From Pseudomonas frederiksbergensis (GTDB taxonomy: Bacteria > Pseudomonadota > Gammaproteobacteria > Pseudomonadales > Pseudomonadaceae): DNA of 64,000 nt. Location of the stretch: contig NZ_MOBM01000019.1 of assembly GCF_003732275.1 (NCBI RefSeq), positions 124,001-188,000 of the forward strand, given 5' to 3'. Both the position numbers and the translations under genes were made by a program. How positions within the stretch are numbered: position 1 is the first letter of the stretch; each line of letters begins with the position of its first letter. A model generated the notes under the pieces. It had not been told where the DNA came from and made no database searches. It saw nothing but the letters and a program-made list of their open reading frames with translations. Below, in pieces: positions 8,740-16,814 of this stretch.

Positions 8740-9125
8740 TGCACAGAGCTCCTGATACGACTGAGCGTCCTGACTGCGACGCACGTATGAAACGTTAGGC
8801 CAGAACCGGCCTGCCATGACATTTAGGACTGGGAAATGGCGCGCAGGTTTAACCGAATAGGCACTTAACACTCAAATAATCGGCCGGGGACACCCTGCTC
8901 CCTCATCCGGCGTTACCGCACCCGCACTTTTGCGAGGCGAGAGTGGGTCGAAAATACCCACCTCAGTGCAAAAAAGCTCGCCGGAAACGCCCGTTCTAGA
9001 GCGCTGCGGCCGAACAATCAATTCTGTTGATTATTACCATTGCGTTTATGAACTTTTGTATCGACTTATCGAGAGTAGCATTGCCCTCGTACCCACTTTA
9101 TCGCCCTCCCAAGGAGCAACCCATC
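8740..9125. other. Divergent intergenic region between the AsmA-family gene and the repeat-protein gene
   Basis: 386 bp without a supported gene. The right half is AT-rich and contains the inverted repeat at 9016-9032. It probably holds divergent promoters. Nothing else was recognised. Confidence 0.5.
9016..9032. promoter_or_regulatory. Inverted repeat AATCAA-N5-TTGATT upstream of the repeat-protein gene
   Basis: A 6-5-6 inverted repeat centred about 100 bp before the ATG at 9126. It could be an operator. Half-site orientation is opposite to the ANR/FNR box (TTGAT-N4-ATCAA), so it is not that site. Confidence 0.35.
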
Positions 9126-9596
9126 ATGAAACGCCAATTACTGCTTAGCCTGACCCTCTCCATGTTAGCCAGCACCGCTTTTGCTTTGCCGGCCGCTGAT
9201 CAAGCCACTCCACAAGTCAAAGACAGCCGTTCGGTGTTCAGCCAAACCGTTGCCGCTGATGGTTCCGGCCGCACTCCACAAGGTCAGACCCTGGCCGAAG
9301 GTGGTAATGATCGCCTGAAAGAAAAAGGCCTGATCACTCAAGATGGCTCGGATCGCACTCCACAAGGTCAAACCCTGGCGGCTGACGGTTCCGGGCGCAC
9401 CCCACAAGGTCAAACCCTGGCTGCCGACGGCACCGAGCGCACTCCTCAAGGCCAGACCCTGGCTGCCGACGGCACCGAGCGCACTCCACAAGGCCAGACC
9501 CTGGCTGCCGACGGCACCGAGCGCACTCCACAAGGTCAAACCCTGGCTGAAGGTGGTGGTGACCGTGTAATCGAACGTAACAGCGCTGTGAGCTGA
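9126..9596 (+). CDS. Small exported protein with 14-residue tandem repeats
   Basis: 156 residues. A clear Sec signal peptide with likely cleavage after residue 20 (STAFA) is followed by eight tandem 14-residue units. An arginine opens the core of each at residues 49, 63, 77, 91, 105, 119, 133 and 147. Six units carry RTPQGQTL, preceded by DG(S/T)(G/E/D). Units two and eight are degenerate (DRLKEKGL, DRVIERNS) and follow AEGG. The later units are nearly identical in DNA, indicating recent expansion. AAGGAG precedes the ATG. I do not recognise the family; a periplasmic or extracellular location is likely. Confidence 0.82.
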   Translation: MKRQLLLSLTLSMLASTAFALPAADQATPQVKDSRSVFSQTVAADGSGRTPQGQTLAEGGNDRLKEKGLITQDGSDRTPQGQTLAADGSGRTPQGQTLAADGTERTPQGQTLAADGTERTPQGQTLAADGTERTPQGQTLAEGGGDRVIERNSAVS

Positions 9597-9615
9597 GCCC
9601 ATGGCGGCCCCGAAA

Positions 9616-9643
9616 AAAAGCCCAATCCCCGGATTGGGCTTTT
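9616..9643 (+). terminator. Rho-independent terminator after the repeat-protein gene
   Basis: AAAGCCCAAT / ATTGGGCTTT stem with a 6-nt CCCCGG loop, ending in TTTT. Starts 20 bp after the stop codon. Confidence 0.85.
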
Positions 9644-9753
9644 GACTTTATAAAAGCTGCATTTCCCCGCGTGATCTCCCGATAGTCGTTCGACGCCAGC
9701 GAAGCCGATTTGCTAGAGTGCGCCGCTGTCCCTGTCCAGAAAACACCCTTGCG

Positions 9754-10386
9754 ATGCTGCCCCGCGCCGAACAGAAACAACAGACCCGCAACGCCCTGAT
9801 GGACGCTGCCCGCCACTTGATGGAAAGCGGCAGAGGATTCGGCAGCCTGAGCCTGCGCGAAGTGACCAGAACCGCCGGGATCGTACCCACCGGTTTCTAC
9901 CGGCATTTCGCCGACATGGATGAACTGGGCCTGGTGCTCGTGAGCGAAGTCGGTCAGACCTTCCGTGAGACCATTCGCCTGGTGCGCCATAACGAGTTCG
10001 TCATGGGTGGCATCATCGACGCCTCGGTGCGGATCTTTCTCGACGTGGTCACCGCCAATCGCTCGCAGTTCCTGTTTCTTGCCCGCGAACAGTACGGCGG
10101 CTCACTGCCGGTGCGCCAGGCCATTGGCCGCTTGCGCGAAGACATCAGCTCGGACCTGGCAGCGGACTTGTCGCTGATGCCGAAACTGCAGCATCTGGAC
10201 CTCGCAGGTTTGAGTGTCATGGCTGATCTGATCGTCAAAAGCGTATTCGCGACACTGCCTGACATTATTGATCCCCCGGCCGAGGCACTACCCGAGCATT
10301 TGACGCCGCAGGCGAAGATCACGCAGCAGTTGCGCTTCATCTTCATAGGTCTAAAACACTGGCAAGGCCTCGGCAGCACTGAGTAA
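9754..10386 (+). CDS. desT: TetR-family regulator of unsaturated fatty acid synthesis (DesT/FabR-like)
   Basis: 210 residues from the ATG at 9754. The N-terminal helix-turn-helix (FGSLSLREVTRTAGI then VPTGFYRHFADMDELGLVL, about residues 28-63) matches the FabR/DesT subgroup closely. These regulators sense the saturated/unsaturated acyl-CoA balance; in P. aeruginosa DesT controls the desCB desaturase genes and sits next to ureE. The same ureE neighbour is found here, but desCB are not; the gene on the other side encodes the repeat protein. An upstream in-frame start at 9718 is less likely. Confidence 0.82.
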   Translation: MLPRAEQKQQTRNALMDAARHLMESGRGFGSLSLREVTRTAGIVPTGFYRHFADMDELGLVLVSEVGQTFRETIRLVRHNEFVMGGIIDASVRIFLDVVTANRSQFLFLAREQYGGSLPVRQAIGRLREDISSDLAADLSLMPKLQHLDLAGLSVMADLIVKSVFATLPDIIDPPAEALPEHLTPQAKITQQLRFIFIGLKHWQGLGSTE

Positions 10387-10397
10387 ATACATCCCCC

Positions 10398-10487
10398 TGT
10401 GGGAGCGAGCCTGCTCGCGATAGCGTCGCCACAGTCAACACTTGATGTGACTGATACTCCGCCATCGCGAGCAGGCTCGCTCCCACA
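10398..10487. repeat. REP pair, GTGGGAGC type
   Basis: Two inverted REP copies about 40 bp apart between desT and ureE. Confidence 0.9.
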
Positions 10488-10632
10488 TTGGTGCGCGAAA
10501 ACTCCACACGCACCAACATGATCCAAAATTCTGAACCACCCTTCACGCTCCGACAGGCATTTCCTACCACTCACCCGATTGGCAAGCCCCTTGCTCTATT
10601 ACTGAGCATTGTCCATTGCTGGAAGCCTTCCG

Positions 10633-11133
10633 ATGCTGGTGATTCATCGCAGAATCGACCCTCAACCCGTCTGGGCCGCCGAGTTGCATCTGACTTTCGA
10701 AGCCCGGAGCAAAAGCCGTTTGCGTTGTTTCAGTGCCGAGGGTGAAGACGTCGGTTTGTTTTTGGAGCGCGGTCAGCCGCCGCTGTATGACGGCGAATGC
10801 CTGCAAGCCGAAGACGGGCGCGTTGTTCGCGTCTGCGCTCGCCCCGAACAACTGCTGCACGTCACCTGCGCCAACGCCTTCGAACTGACCCGCGCCGCCT
10901 ATCATTTGGGCAACCGTCATGTGGCCCTGCAAGTTGGCAATGGCTGGTTGCGCCTGCTCGACGATTACGTACTCAAGGCCATGCTCGAACAGCTTGGTGC
11001 CAGGACCGAGAACATCGAAGCGCCGTTCCAGCCGGAACATGGCGCCTATGGCGGCGGCCATCACCATTCGCGGCATGGCGACGAGGATTTCAACTATCCG
11101 CCGAAACTGCACCAGTTCGGTGTTCGCTTATGA
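10633..11133 (+). CDS. ureE: Urease accessory protein UreE (nickel metallochaperone)
   Basis: 166 residues. UreE binds Ni(II) and hands it to the UreG/urease activation complex in the cytoplasm. The C-terminal segment GGGHHHSRHGDED is the histidine-rich nickel-binding tail, and the interface histidine lies in AYHLGNRHV (about residue 92-96). The ATG at 10633 gives the family's usual length. The stop overlaps the ureF start (ATGA). First gene of a ureE-ureF-ureG-ureJ operon. The urease structural genes are not in this window. Confidence 0.93.
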   Translation: MLVIHRRIDPQPVWAAELHLTFEARSKSRLRCFSAEGEDVGLFLERGQPPLYDGECLQAEDGRVVRVCARPEQLLHVTCANAFELTRAAYHLGNRHVALQVGNGWLRLLDDYVLKAMLEQLGARTENIEAPFQPEHGAYGGGHHHSRHGDEDFNYPPKLHQFGVRL

Positions 11134-11804
11134 ACCCAGCCTGGGCGCTGCTGCGTCTGGCCAGTCCTCAGCTGCCGATTGGCGGCTACAGCTATTCCCA
11201 GGGTTTGGAGATGGCGGTGGATAACGGCCGCGTAAACGATTCCGATAGCGCCCGGCGCTGGATCAGCGATCAGTTGCTGCTCAATCTCGCCCGTTTCGAA
11301 GCACCGCTGCTGCTCGCCCATTGCATCGCCGCGGCCGAAGAAAACTGGGGCCAATTGCTGCAACGCTGCGAAGAGCATCGCGCCAGCCGCGAAACCCGCG
11401 AGCTGCATCAGGAAAGTCGGCAGATGGGTTATTCGTTGAAGCAACTGCTCAACGGTTTGCCGGAACTGGATGCGCCAGCCCGCATCTTTCTCGACCAATG
11501 CCCTGAACCACACCTGGCCCTTGGCTGGGCGCTGGCGGCACGCGCCTGGCAGATCAGCCCGCAAGATGCGCTGGCCGCCTGGCTCTGGAGCTGGCTGGAA
11601 AACCAACTGGCGGTGCTGATGAAAACCCTGCCCTTGGGCCAGCAAGCCGCCCAACGCCTGACCAGCGAACTGCTGCCATTGCTGCAACAGGCCCAGCAAG
11701 ACGCCACCCGAATCAACCCCGAACACATTGGCAGCGCCGCTTTCGGCCTGTCCCTGGCGTGCATGGCCCATGAGCGCCAGTACAGCCGTCTGTTCCGTTC
11801 CTAG
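11130..11804 (+). CDS. ureF: Urease accessory protein UreF
   Basis: 224 residues, all-helical. [13 protein letters not shown] near the N-terminus is the family signature. UreF joins UreD and UreG on apo-urease and gates the GTPase activity of UreG during nickel and carbonate insertion. The start at 11130 overlaps the ureE stop by 4 nt (ATGA), implying translational coupling; longer upstream frames run through ureE and are not real. Confidence 0.93.
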   Translation: MNPAWALLRLASPQLPIGGYSYSQGLEMAVDNGRVNDSDSARRWISDQLLLNLARFEAPLLLAHCIAAAEENWGQLLQRCEEHRASRETRELHQESRQMGYSLKQLLNGLPELDAPARIFLDQCPEPHLALGWALAARAWQISPQDALAAWLWSWLENQLAVLMKTLPLGQQAAQRLTSELLPLLQQAQQDATRINPEHIGSAAFGLSLACMAHERQYSRLFRS

Positions 11805-11827
11805 GGCCTTTTACTTTGGAGAATCAC

Positions 11828-12442
11828 ATGAACGCCCAACCTCTGCGCGTCGGCATCGGCGGCCCGGTCGGCTCCGGCAAAACCGCCCTGACCCTGGCCC
11901 TGTGCCTGGCCCTGCGCGACCGCTACAACCTGGCCGTGGTGACCAACGACATCTACACCCGCGAAGACGCCGACTTTCTGGTGCGCAACGAAGCGCTGGC
12001 GCCCGAGCGGATCATCGGTGTGGAAACCGGCGGCTGCCCGCACACGGCGATCCGCGAAGACGCCTCGATCAACCTCGAAGCCGTGGATCAACTGAACCGG
12101 CGCTTCCCGGGGCTGGACCTGATCCTGGTGGAGTCCGGTGGCGACAATCTCTCGGCGACCTTCAGCCCGGAACTGTCCGACCTGACTATCTACGTGATCG
12201 ACGTTTCGGCCGGCGACAAACTGCCGCGCAAGGGCGGGCCGGGAATCTGCAAATCCGATTTGCTGGTGATCAACAAGATCGATCTGGCGCCACTGGTAGG
12301 CGCCTCGCTGGAGATGATGGACAGCGACACCCAACGCATGCGCAACGGCAAACCGTTTGTTTTCAGCAACCAGAAAACCGGCCAGGGCCTGGAGGCAATC
12401 ATCGCCTTCATCGAACGCCAGGGCTTGCTGATTGCGGCCTGA
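11828..12442 (+). CDS. ureG: Urease accessory GTPase UreG
   Basis: 204 residues, the length of the P. aeruginosa protein. The P-loop [10 protein letters not shown] is at residues 11-20, the metal-binding CPH at 70-72, and the ESGGDNL switch and NKIDL base-recognition motifs follow. This SIMIBI GTPase powers nickel delivery to urease and dimerises around Ni/GTP. GGAGA precedes the ATG at 11828. Confidence 0.95.
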   Translation: MNAQPLRVGIGGPVGSGKTALTLALCLALRDRYNLAVVTNDIYTREDADFLVRNEALAPERIIGVETGGCPHTAIREDASINLEAVDQLNRRFPGLDLILVESGGDNLSATFSPELSDLTIYVIDVSAGDKLPRKGGPGICKSDLLVINKIDLAPLVGASLEMMDSDTQRMRNGKPFVFSNQKTGQGLEAIIAFIERQGLLIAA

Positions 12443-12470
12443 TCACACTTATCAACAAGGAAGCTTATCC

Positions 12471-13043
12471 ATGACACTGAAACGCATTCTGGGGGCCATG
12501 GCCCTGCTGCTGACCCCGGCCATCGCGTTCGCTCACCCGGGCCACGGCGACAATGGCTTGATGGCCGGCCTCAGCCACCCGATCGGCGGCATCGATCACT
12601 TGCTGGCAATGGTTGCCGTAGGGTTGTGGGCTGCGCAGCAGAAAGGTGCTGCGCGTTGGGCGCTACCATGCACGTTCGTGGGCACTATGCTGATCGGCGG
12701 CCTGCTGGGTTTTGAAGGGCTGAGCCTGCCGGCACTGGAAAGCGGGATTGCTGCCTCGGTATTGGCGTTGGGCCTGGCGGTGGCTTTGGCGGTGCGTCCG
12801 CCGTTGAGCCTGGCGGTGGGTGCGACCGCGTTGTTTGCGCTGTTTCATGGCGTGGCGCATGGTCTGGAACTGCCGGACATGTCGAGCCCGTGGGCGTATG
12901 CGGCGGGGTTTGGGGTGGCGACGGCAGCTTTGCATGCAGCGGGTTATGTGTTGGTTCGCGTTTTGCCTCAGGCCGCCGCACCACTGGTTCGGCTGGCGGG
13001 TGCGGCTTCGGCGGCGACCGGGGTGTGGTTGCTGGCGGGTTGA
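12471..13043 (+). CDS. ureJ: HupE/UreJ-family membrane protein, probable nickel permease
   Basis: 190 residues with an N-terminal signal or first helix and about six membrane helices. HPGHG directly after the leader and HPIGGIDHLLAM are the HupE/UreJ metal-binding signatures; FHGVAHGLEL lies in a later helix. Members take up nickel or cobalt across the inner membrane. Last gene of the ure accessory operon, 28 bp after ureG, which supports a nickel supply role for urease maturation. Confidence 0.87.
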   Translation: MTLKRILGAMALLLTPAIAFAHPGHGDNGLMAGLSHPIGGIDHLLAMVAVGLWAAQQKGAARWALPCTFVGTMLIGGLLGFEGLSLPALESGIAASVLALGLAVALAVRPPLSLAVGATALFALFHGVAHGLELPDMSSPWAYAAGFGVATAALHAAGYVLVRVLPQAAAPLVRLAGAASAATGVWLLAG

Positions 13044-13067
13044 TTCTTCATCGTCTGACAGGGCCTC

Positions 13068-13160
13068 ATCGCGAGCAGGCTCGCTCCCACACTGGTTCGG
13101 CTGTGAACTCACTACTTGTGAACATCAAAGATTAACTGTGGGAGTGAGCCTGCTCGCGAT
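13068..13160. repeat. REP pair, GTGGGAGC type
   Basis: Inverted REP copies between ureJ and the AGE-family gene. The right copy has GAGTGAGCC in place of GAGCGAGCC. Confidence 0.88.
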
Positions 13161-13237
13161 AGCGGCCTGACGGACACCGCGTCTCTCAGGCCTGCTAACA
13201 TGTCGCGCAATTAACCCTGCCGTGACGACGCCAGCCA

Positions 13238-14371
13238 ATGCCCTCTGTTTCCCGCTCTGCTTCCCAGCCTGAATTGACCGCCCTGTTCGCCTCAGTGCAA
13301 CAGCACTTCCAGGACGTGATCGTGCCGCTCTGGCAAGGCCCCGGCTGGAACGCCGACATGGCATTGCCGTATGAAGCGCTGGACGCCGAGCATCAGCCGC
13401 TGCCACCGCAGCGCTACCGGGCCATGGCTTGCGCGCGGCAGCTGTACCTGTTTTCAAGCCTGATCGGCCAAGTACCTGAGGCCGAAGAACGTGCGGCGGC
13501 ACTGTTCCGATCCTTGCAACAGCATTTCCACGATGCCGAGCATGGCGGCTGGTTCTACAGCATCGACCCGCAAGGTGCGCCGCTGGATCAACGCAAAGAC
13601 CTCTACACCCACGCTTTCATCCTGTTCGCCTGCGCCCATTACTGGGACAAGGTTCGCGAGCCGCTGGTGGAGTCGGTGCTTAACGCCACGCTGGAAGTGT
13701 TGGCGCAGCGCTTCGCCACAGGCGACGGCCTGTACGAAGCCAGCCTGGACCGTGATTGGTCTTCGCTCAATTCCGGGCCGCTGCAAAATCCATTGATGCA
13801 TTTGGCCGAAGCTTTCCTCGCCATTCTTTCGGTGCGCGAGGACGCTGCTGTGCAGAGCGCGCTTGTCGAGTTATGCACAGCCATGCAGAAGCGCTTCATC
13901 GATCCGCAACACGCGGTGTTGATGGAAAAGCCGCTGGGTGCTGTGGATAACTGGTTCGAGCCGGGCCATCAGTTCGAATGGTATTTCCTGCTGGAGTCCT
14001 CGCCATTGCTGCGCGGCTCGAAACTGCACGCCTCGCTGGAGCGCGCCTTTGCGTTCACCGAGCAACGGGGCGTGGATCAGCAGACTGGGGCGGTGCGAGC
14101 GATGCTTGACCTCGAACTGGACGGGCGCCCTCGCGACGCGACCCAACGCATCTGGGCCCAGGCCGAATACCTGCGCGCCCTGACCTTGCGCCCGGGTAGC
14201 GAAGCCTCTGTGCAGCACCAATTGCAGGCGCTGCAACAACGCTTTTTGCATGCGGGTGGCTGGTATGAGTGTCGCGATGAACAGGGCGAAGTGAGCCGCA
14301 AGGACATGCCTTCGACCACGCCTTATCACTTGGCAACCTGCTATCGCGGGTTGGCTGACTACCTCGGTTGA
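13238..14371 (+). CDS. AGE-family epimerase/isomerase, probable mannose isomerase
   Basis: 377 residues, predicted (alpha/alpha)6 barrel. Family landmarks are KDLYTHAFILFA (about 115), NPLMHLAEAFLA (about 185), EPGHQFEWYFLLE (about 240) and a C-terminal KDMPSTTPYH. The histidines in these motifs correspond to the active-site acid/base pair used by N-acylglucosamine epimerases, YihS and bacterial mannose isomerases. Mannose-fructose interconversion is the most likely reaction, but epimerase activity cannot be excluded. No other sugar gene is adjacent. Monocistronic between repeat elements; no strong ribosome binding site. Confidence 0.85.
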   Translation: MPSVSRSASQPELTALFASVQQHFQDVIVPLWQGPGWNADMALPYEALDAEHQPLPPQRYRAMACARQLYLFSSLIGQVPEAEERAAALFRSLQQHFHDAEHGGWFYSIDPQGAPLDQRKDLYTHAFILFACAHYWDKVREPLVESVLNATLEVLAQRFATGDGLYEASLDRDWSSLNSGPLQNPLMHLAEAFLAILSVREDAAVQSALVELCTAMQKRFIDPQHAVLMEKPLGAVDNWFEPGHQFEWYFLLESSPLLRGSKLHASLERAFAFTEQRGVDQQTGAVRAMLDLELDGRPRDATQRIWAQAEYLRALTLRPGSEASVQHQLQALQQRFLHAGGWYECRDEQGEVSRKDMPSTTPYHLATCYRGLADYLG

Positions 14372-14377
14372 GTTTTT

Positions 14378-14487
14378 TGTGGCGAGGGGGCTTGCCCCCG
14401 TTCGGGTGCGAAGCAGCCGCCTGCGATACAACTGAAAAAACATGAGGGCTGCTGCGCAGCCCAACGGGGGCAAGCCCCCTCGCCACA
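14378..14487. repeat. Palindromic element, GTGGCGAGG type
   Basis: A long imperfect inverted repeat whose arms read TGTGGCGAGGGGGCTTGCCC. It lies between convergent genes. This is the second intergenic palindrome family in the window and has a different core from the GTGGGAGC type. Confidence 0.88.
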
Positions 14488-14488
14488 A

Positions 14489-15256
14489 TTACGCCTTGGC
14501 ATTACGCTCAATGGCAAACCCGCTCCAGGTCTGGCTCACCGGCATCAGCTCGAGGCTGTTGATGTTGATGTGGGCCGGTGCGTTGAGCACCCAGAAAATG
14601 GTCTCGGCGATGTCTTGCGGCTGGATCGGCTCGGCGCCGGCGTAAGTGGCGTTGTAACGCTCCTGGTCACCGGCGAAACGCACCAGCGAGAACTCGCTCT
14701 CACACAGGCCCGGCTCGATGTTGCTGACCCGCACGCCCGTACCTTGCAGGTCGCAACGCAGGTTCAGGGAGAACTGTTTGACGAACGCCTTGCTCGCGCC
14801 ATACACGTGGCTGCCCGGGTACGGGTAGTTGCCGGCGATGGAACCGAGGTTGACGATGCCGGCGCCACGACCGTGAGCGATCAAACGCGGCAACAACAGG
14901 CGAGTGCTGTACATCAGGCCTTTGATGTTGGTGTCGACCATGGTATCCCAATCATCAAGATCGCACTTGGGGGCCGGGTCCACGCCCAAGGCCAGGCCGG
15001 CGTTGTTGATCAGCCCGCGCAGCTTGGCGAAGGACGGCGGCAGGTTGGCAATCGCCTCCTCCATGGCCTTGCGATCCCGTACGTCGAGCACCAGCCCATG
15101 AACCTCCGTCTGCTTCGACAACTCGGCGCACAGGGCGTTGAGGCGCTCTTCACGACGACCTGTCAGCACCAGTTTCCAGCCGGCTTCGGCAAAACGACGG
15201 GCACAGGCTTCACCAAAACCGGAGGTCGCGCCGGTAATAAACAGGGTGTTGGACAT
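14489..15256 (-). CDS. SDR-family oxidoreductase (YdfG-like 3-hydroxy acid dehydrogenase)
   Basis: 255 residues. Rossmann cofactor motif TGATSGFGEA (residues 8-17) with TGRREERL (Arg for NADP preference), INNAG, and the catalytic Y-x-x-x-K in VYGASKAFVKQ. The overall pattern, including ANLPPSF and PGLCESEFSLVRFAGD, matches E. coli YdfG-type NADP-dependent serine/3-hydroxy acid dehydrogenases. AAGGAG precedes the ATG at 15256; a 37-codon upstream extension was rejected. Transcribed away from the long non-coding region on its right. Confidence 0.88.
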   Translation of the reverse strand: MSNTLFITGATSGFGEACARRFAEAGWKLVLTGRREERLNALCAELSKQTEVHGLVLDVRDRKAMEEAIANLPPSFAKLRGLINNAGLALGVDPAPKCDLDDWDTMVDTNIKGLMYSTRLLLPRLIAHGRGAGIVNLGSIAGNYPYPGSHVYGASKAFVKQFSLNLRCDLQGTGVRVSNIEPGLCESEFSLVRFAGDQERYNATYAGAEPIQPQDIAETIFWVLNAPAHININSLELMPVSQTWSGFAIERNAKA

Positions 15257-15395
15257 CGTGTTCTCCTTGCTTCGGCTGATCGACAGCCCTTGGAATAGAA
15301 AATCAGTTGCCAGCATGCCCGGCCTTGCCCACAGCGGCAACCATCGCAAAAACCGTACAAAAAACAATCAACACCGGCAACGCCATATGCGCTGT

Positions 15396-15463
15396 GGCTT
15401 GCAGCCATGTACGCGCACGTTATCCACAGGCCGGTCCACAGTTTCCGGGGGCAAGTGCAAAAG
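15396..15463. repeat. Direct repeat copy A with DnaA-box-like site
   Basis: Begins GGCTTGCAGCC, then has TTATCCACA at +25, TCCACAG at +40 and CAAGTGCAAAA at +57. The same landmarks appear in the copy at 15771 with a constant 1-bp shift, so the two align nearly without gaps. Confidence 0.7.
15421..15429 (+). promoter_or_regulatory. DnaA-box-like site TTATCCACA
   Basis: Exact match to the strong bacterial DnaA box, in a non-coding region. Confidence 0.5.
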
Positions 15464-15638
15464 CTGCAAGCCGCTGTCCACAAGGCTTTGCGGGCAGATT
15501 AGAAAGTTTTTTGCTTGACCCTCAGGTGCCTGCTGTGTAACCCCGGGCAATTTGCACGACCGAGCGATCAAACCGACGATGGCGCCAAGCCAGCAACTAC
15601 GGCCCTCAGCTGACTCTTTCCAGAGTTTAACCACAGAC

Positions 15639-15647
15639 TTATCCACA
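15639..15647 (+). promoter_or_regulatory. DnaA-box-like site TTATCCACA
   Basis: Exact match, 12 bp after a near match (TTAACCACA at 15627-15635). Confidence 0.5.
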
Positions 15648-15770
15648 GGCTTGCCCACCTAGATTCATACCATATTTGCCCCTAACAAAAAGGTTGACAA
15701 AGCCGGCTCGAGGTCCAGTAAAAACGCCTGATCAAAAAACAACCACATCGCTGCAAGCCACGGATTCAAA

Positions 15771-15836
15771 GGCTTGCAGCCAGCTACTCCCACGTTATTC
15801 ACAGCCAGCTCCACAGCAAACGGGGACAAGTCAAAA
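15771..15836. repeat. Direct repeat copy B with DnaA-box-like site
   Basis: GGCTTGCAGCC, TTATTCACA at +24, TCCACAG at +39 and CAAGTCAAAA at +56. Copy of the unit at 15396, 375 bp downstream. Confidence 0.7.
15795..15803 (+). promoter_or_regulatory. DnaA-box-like site TTATTCACA
   Basis: Matches TTATNCACA, same orientation as the sites at 15421 and 15639. Confidence 0.45.
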
Positions 15837-15931
15837 CCGTGATAAAACAGCAATTTGCAGCGGCTTTATGTCGCGCTTTGAGAGGTCATGAATATTGTTT
15901 TCCACAATTTCCAAAAAGCACATGCCGCCGG

Positions 15932-16021
15932 TGTGGGAGCGAGCCTGCTCGCGATAACGGTAGGTCAATGAAAAGCATGTCGACTGACACTCCGCTATCG
16001 CGAGCAGGGCTCGCTCCCACA
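15932..16021. repeat. REP pair, GTGGGAGC type
   Basis: Two inverted REP copies downstream of livF. The right copy reads GAGCAGGGCTCGC, one G longer than usual. Confidence 0.9.
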
Positions 16022-16044
16022 AGGGATTGTGGCGTTTTAGGGAT

Positions 16045-16080
16045 GTAAAAAAGCCCCGGCGATTGCTCGTCGGGGCTTGT
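16045..16080 (-). terminator. Rho-independent terminator of the liv operon
   Basis: AAGCCCCG / CGGGGCTT stem; on the minus strand it ends in a run of Ts, 20-50 bp after the livF stop. Confidence 0.85.
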
Positions 16081-16097
16081 TTGTTGCAACGGCGAAC

Positions 16098-16814
16098 TCA
16101 GTGCCCGCCGAGATAGGCGTTACGCACCTCATCGTTCACCAGCAGCTCCTTACCAGTGCCGCTAAGGCGGATCTCGCCGTTGACCATCACGTACGCCCGG
16201 TCCGACAGCTTGAGGGCGTGGTTGGCGTTCTGCTCCACCAGGAAGATGGTCATGCCGGTGCTGGCCAGTTCCCGCAGGGTGGCGAAGATCTGTTTCACCA
16301 CAATCGGCGCCAGCCCCAGGCTCGGCTCATCGAGCAACAACAGTTTTGGCCGGCTCATGAGCGCCCGGGCGATGGCGAGCATTTGCTGTTCGCCGCCCGA
16401 CATGGTCATGGCACGCTGGGTACGCCGCTCTTCGAGCCGTGGAAACAACTCGAACATGCGCTGCATGTCTTCCTTGGCGTACTTGTCACCGATTGGAATG
16501 GTACCCATCAACAGGTTTTCCTCGACGGTCATGTCAGGGAACACCCGCCGACCTTCCGGCGATTGAGCGATACCGTTGGACGCAATGTAGTGGGACGACT
16601 TGTGCGTGATATCCACACCCTGATAGATGATTTGCCCGTCAGCGGCCCGCGGCTGGCCGAAGATCGACATCAGCAGGGTCGATTTGCCGGCGCCGTTGGA
16701 GCCGATCAGGCTGACGGTTTCACCTTCATTGATGTGCAACGAGACTTTCTTCAGGGCCTGAATAGGCCCGTAGAACACGTCCAGATCCTTGAGCTCGAGG
16801 ATGGGTGCGCTCAT
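16098..16814 (-). CDS. livF: Branched-chain amino-acid ABC transporter, ATPase LivF
   Basis: 238 residues. Walker A is GSNGAGKST (about 39-47), the ABC signature is MSGGEQQMLAIARAL, and Walker B is LLLLDEPSLGLAP. It is one of the two cytoplasmic ATPases that drive leucine/isoleucine/valine uptake. The start overlaps the livG stop by 4 nt. Last gene of livK-H-M-G-F (transcribed right to left). Confidence 0.95.
   Translation of the reverse strand: MSAPILELKDLDVFYGPIQALKKVSLHINEGETVSLIGSNGAGKSTLLMSIFGQPRAADGQIIYQGVDITHKSSHYIASNGIAQSPEGRRVFPDMTVEENLLMGTIPIGDKYAKEDMQRMFELFPRLEERRTQRAMTMSGGEQQMLAIARALMSRPKLLLLDEPSLGLAPIVVKQIFATLRELASTGMTIFLVEQNANHALKLSDRAYVMVNGEIRLSGTGKELLVNDEVRNAYLGGH

Larger units (their letters stand above)
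15257..16097. other. Long non-coding region with DnaA-box-like sites and a direct repeat
   Basis: 841 bp with no supported gene. It holds three exact TTATNCACA sites in one orientation (15421, 15639, 15795), one near match (TTAACCACA, 15627) and several GTCCACA/CTCCACA words. It also holds a 67-bp direct repeat (15396-15463 and 15771-15836), a REP pair and the liv terminator. Function unknown; a DnaA-binding or titration site is one reading. Confidence 0.6.

Noticed and set aside
8740..8871. N-terminal extension of the AsmA-family protein from an upstream start
   Set aside because: No ribosome binding site; the ATG at 8739 has AGGAG and directly precedes the membrane anchor.
9016..9032. ANR box upstream of the repeat-protein gene
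   Set aside because: Half-sites are in the reverse order to TTGAT-N4-ATCAA.
10797..11129. Long upstream extension of ureF
   Set aside because: It runs through ureE in another frame; the ATGA overlap gives the expected ureF length.
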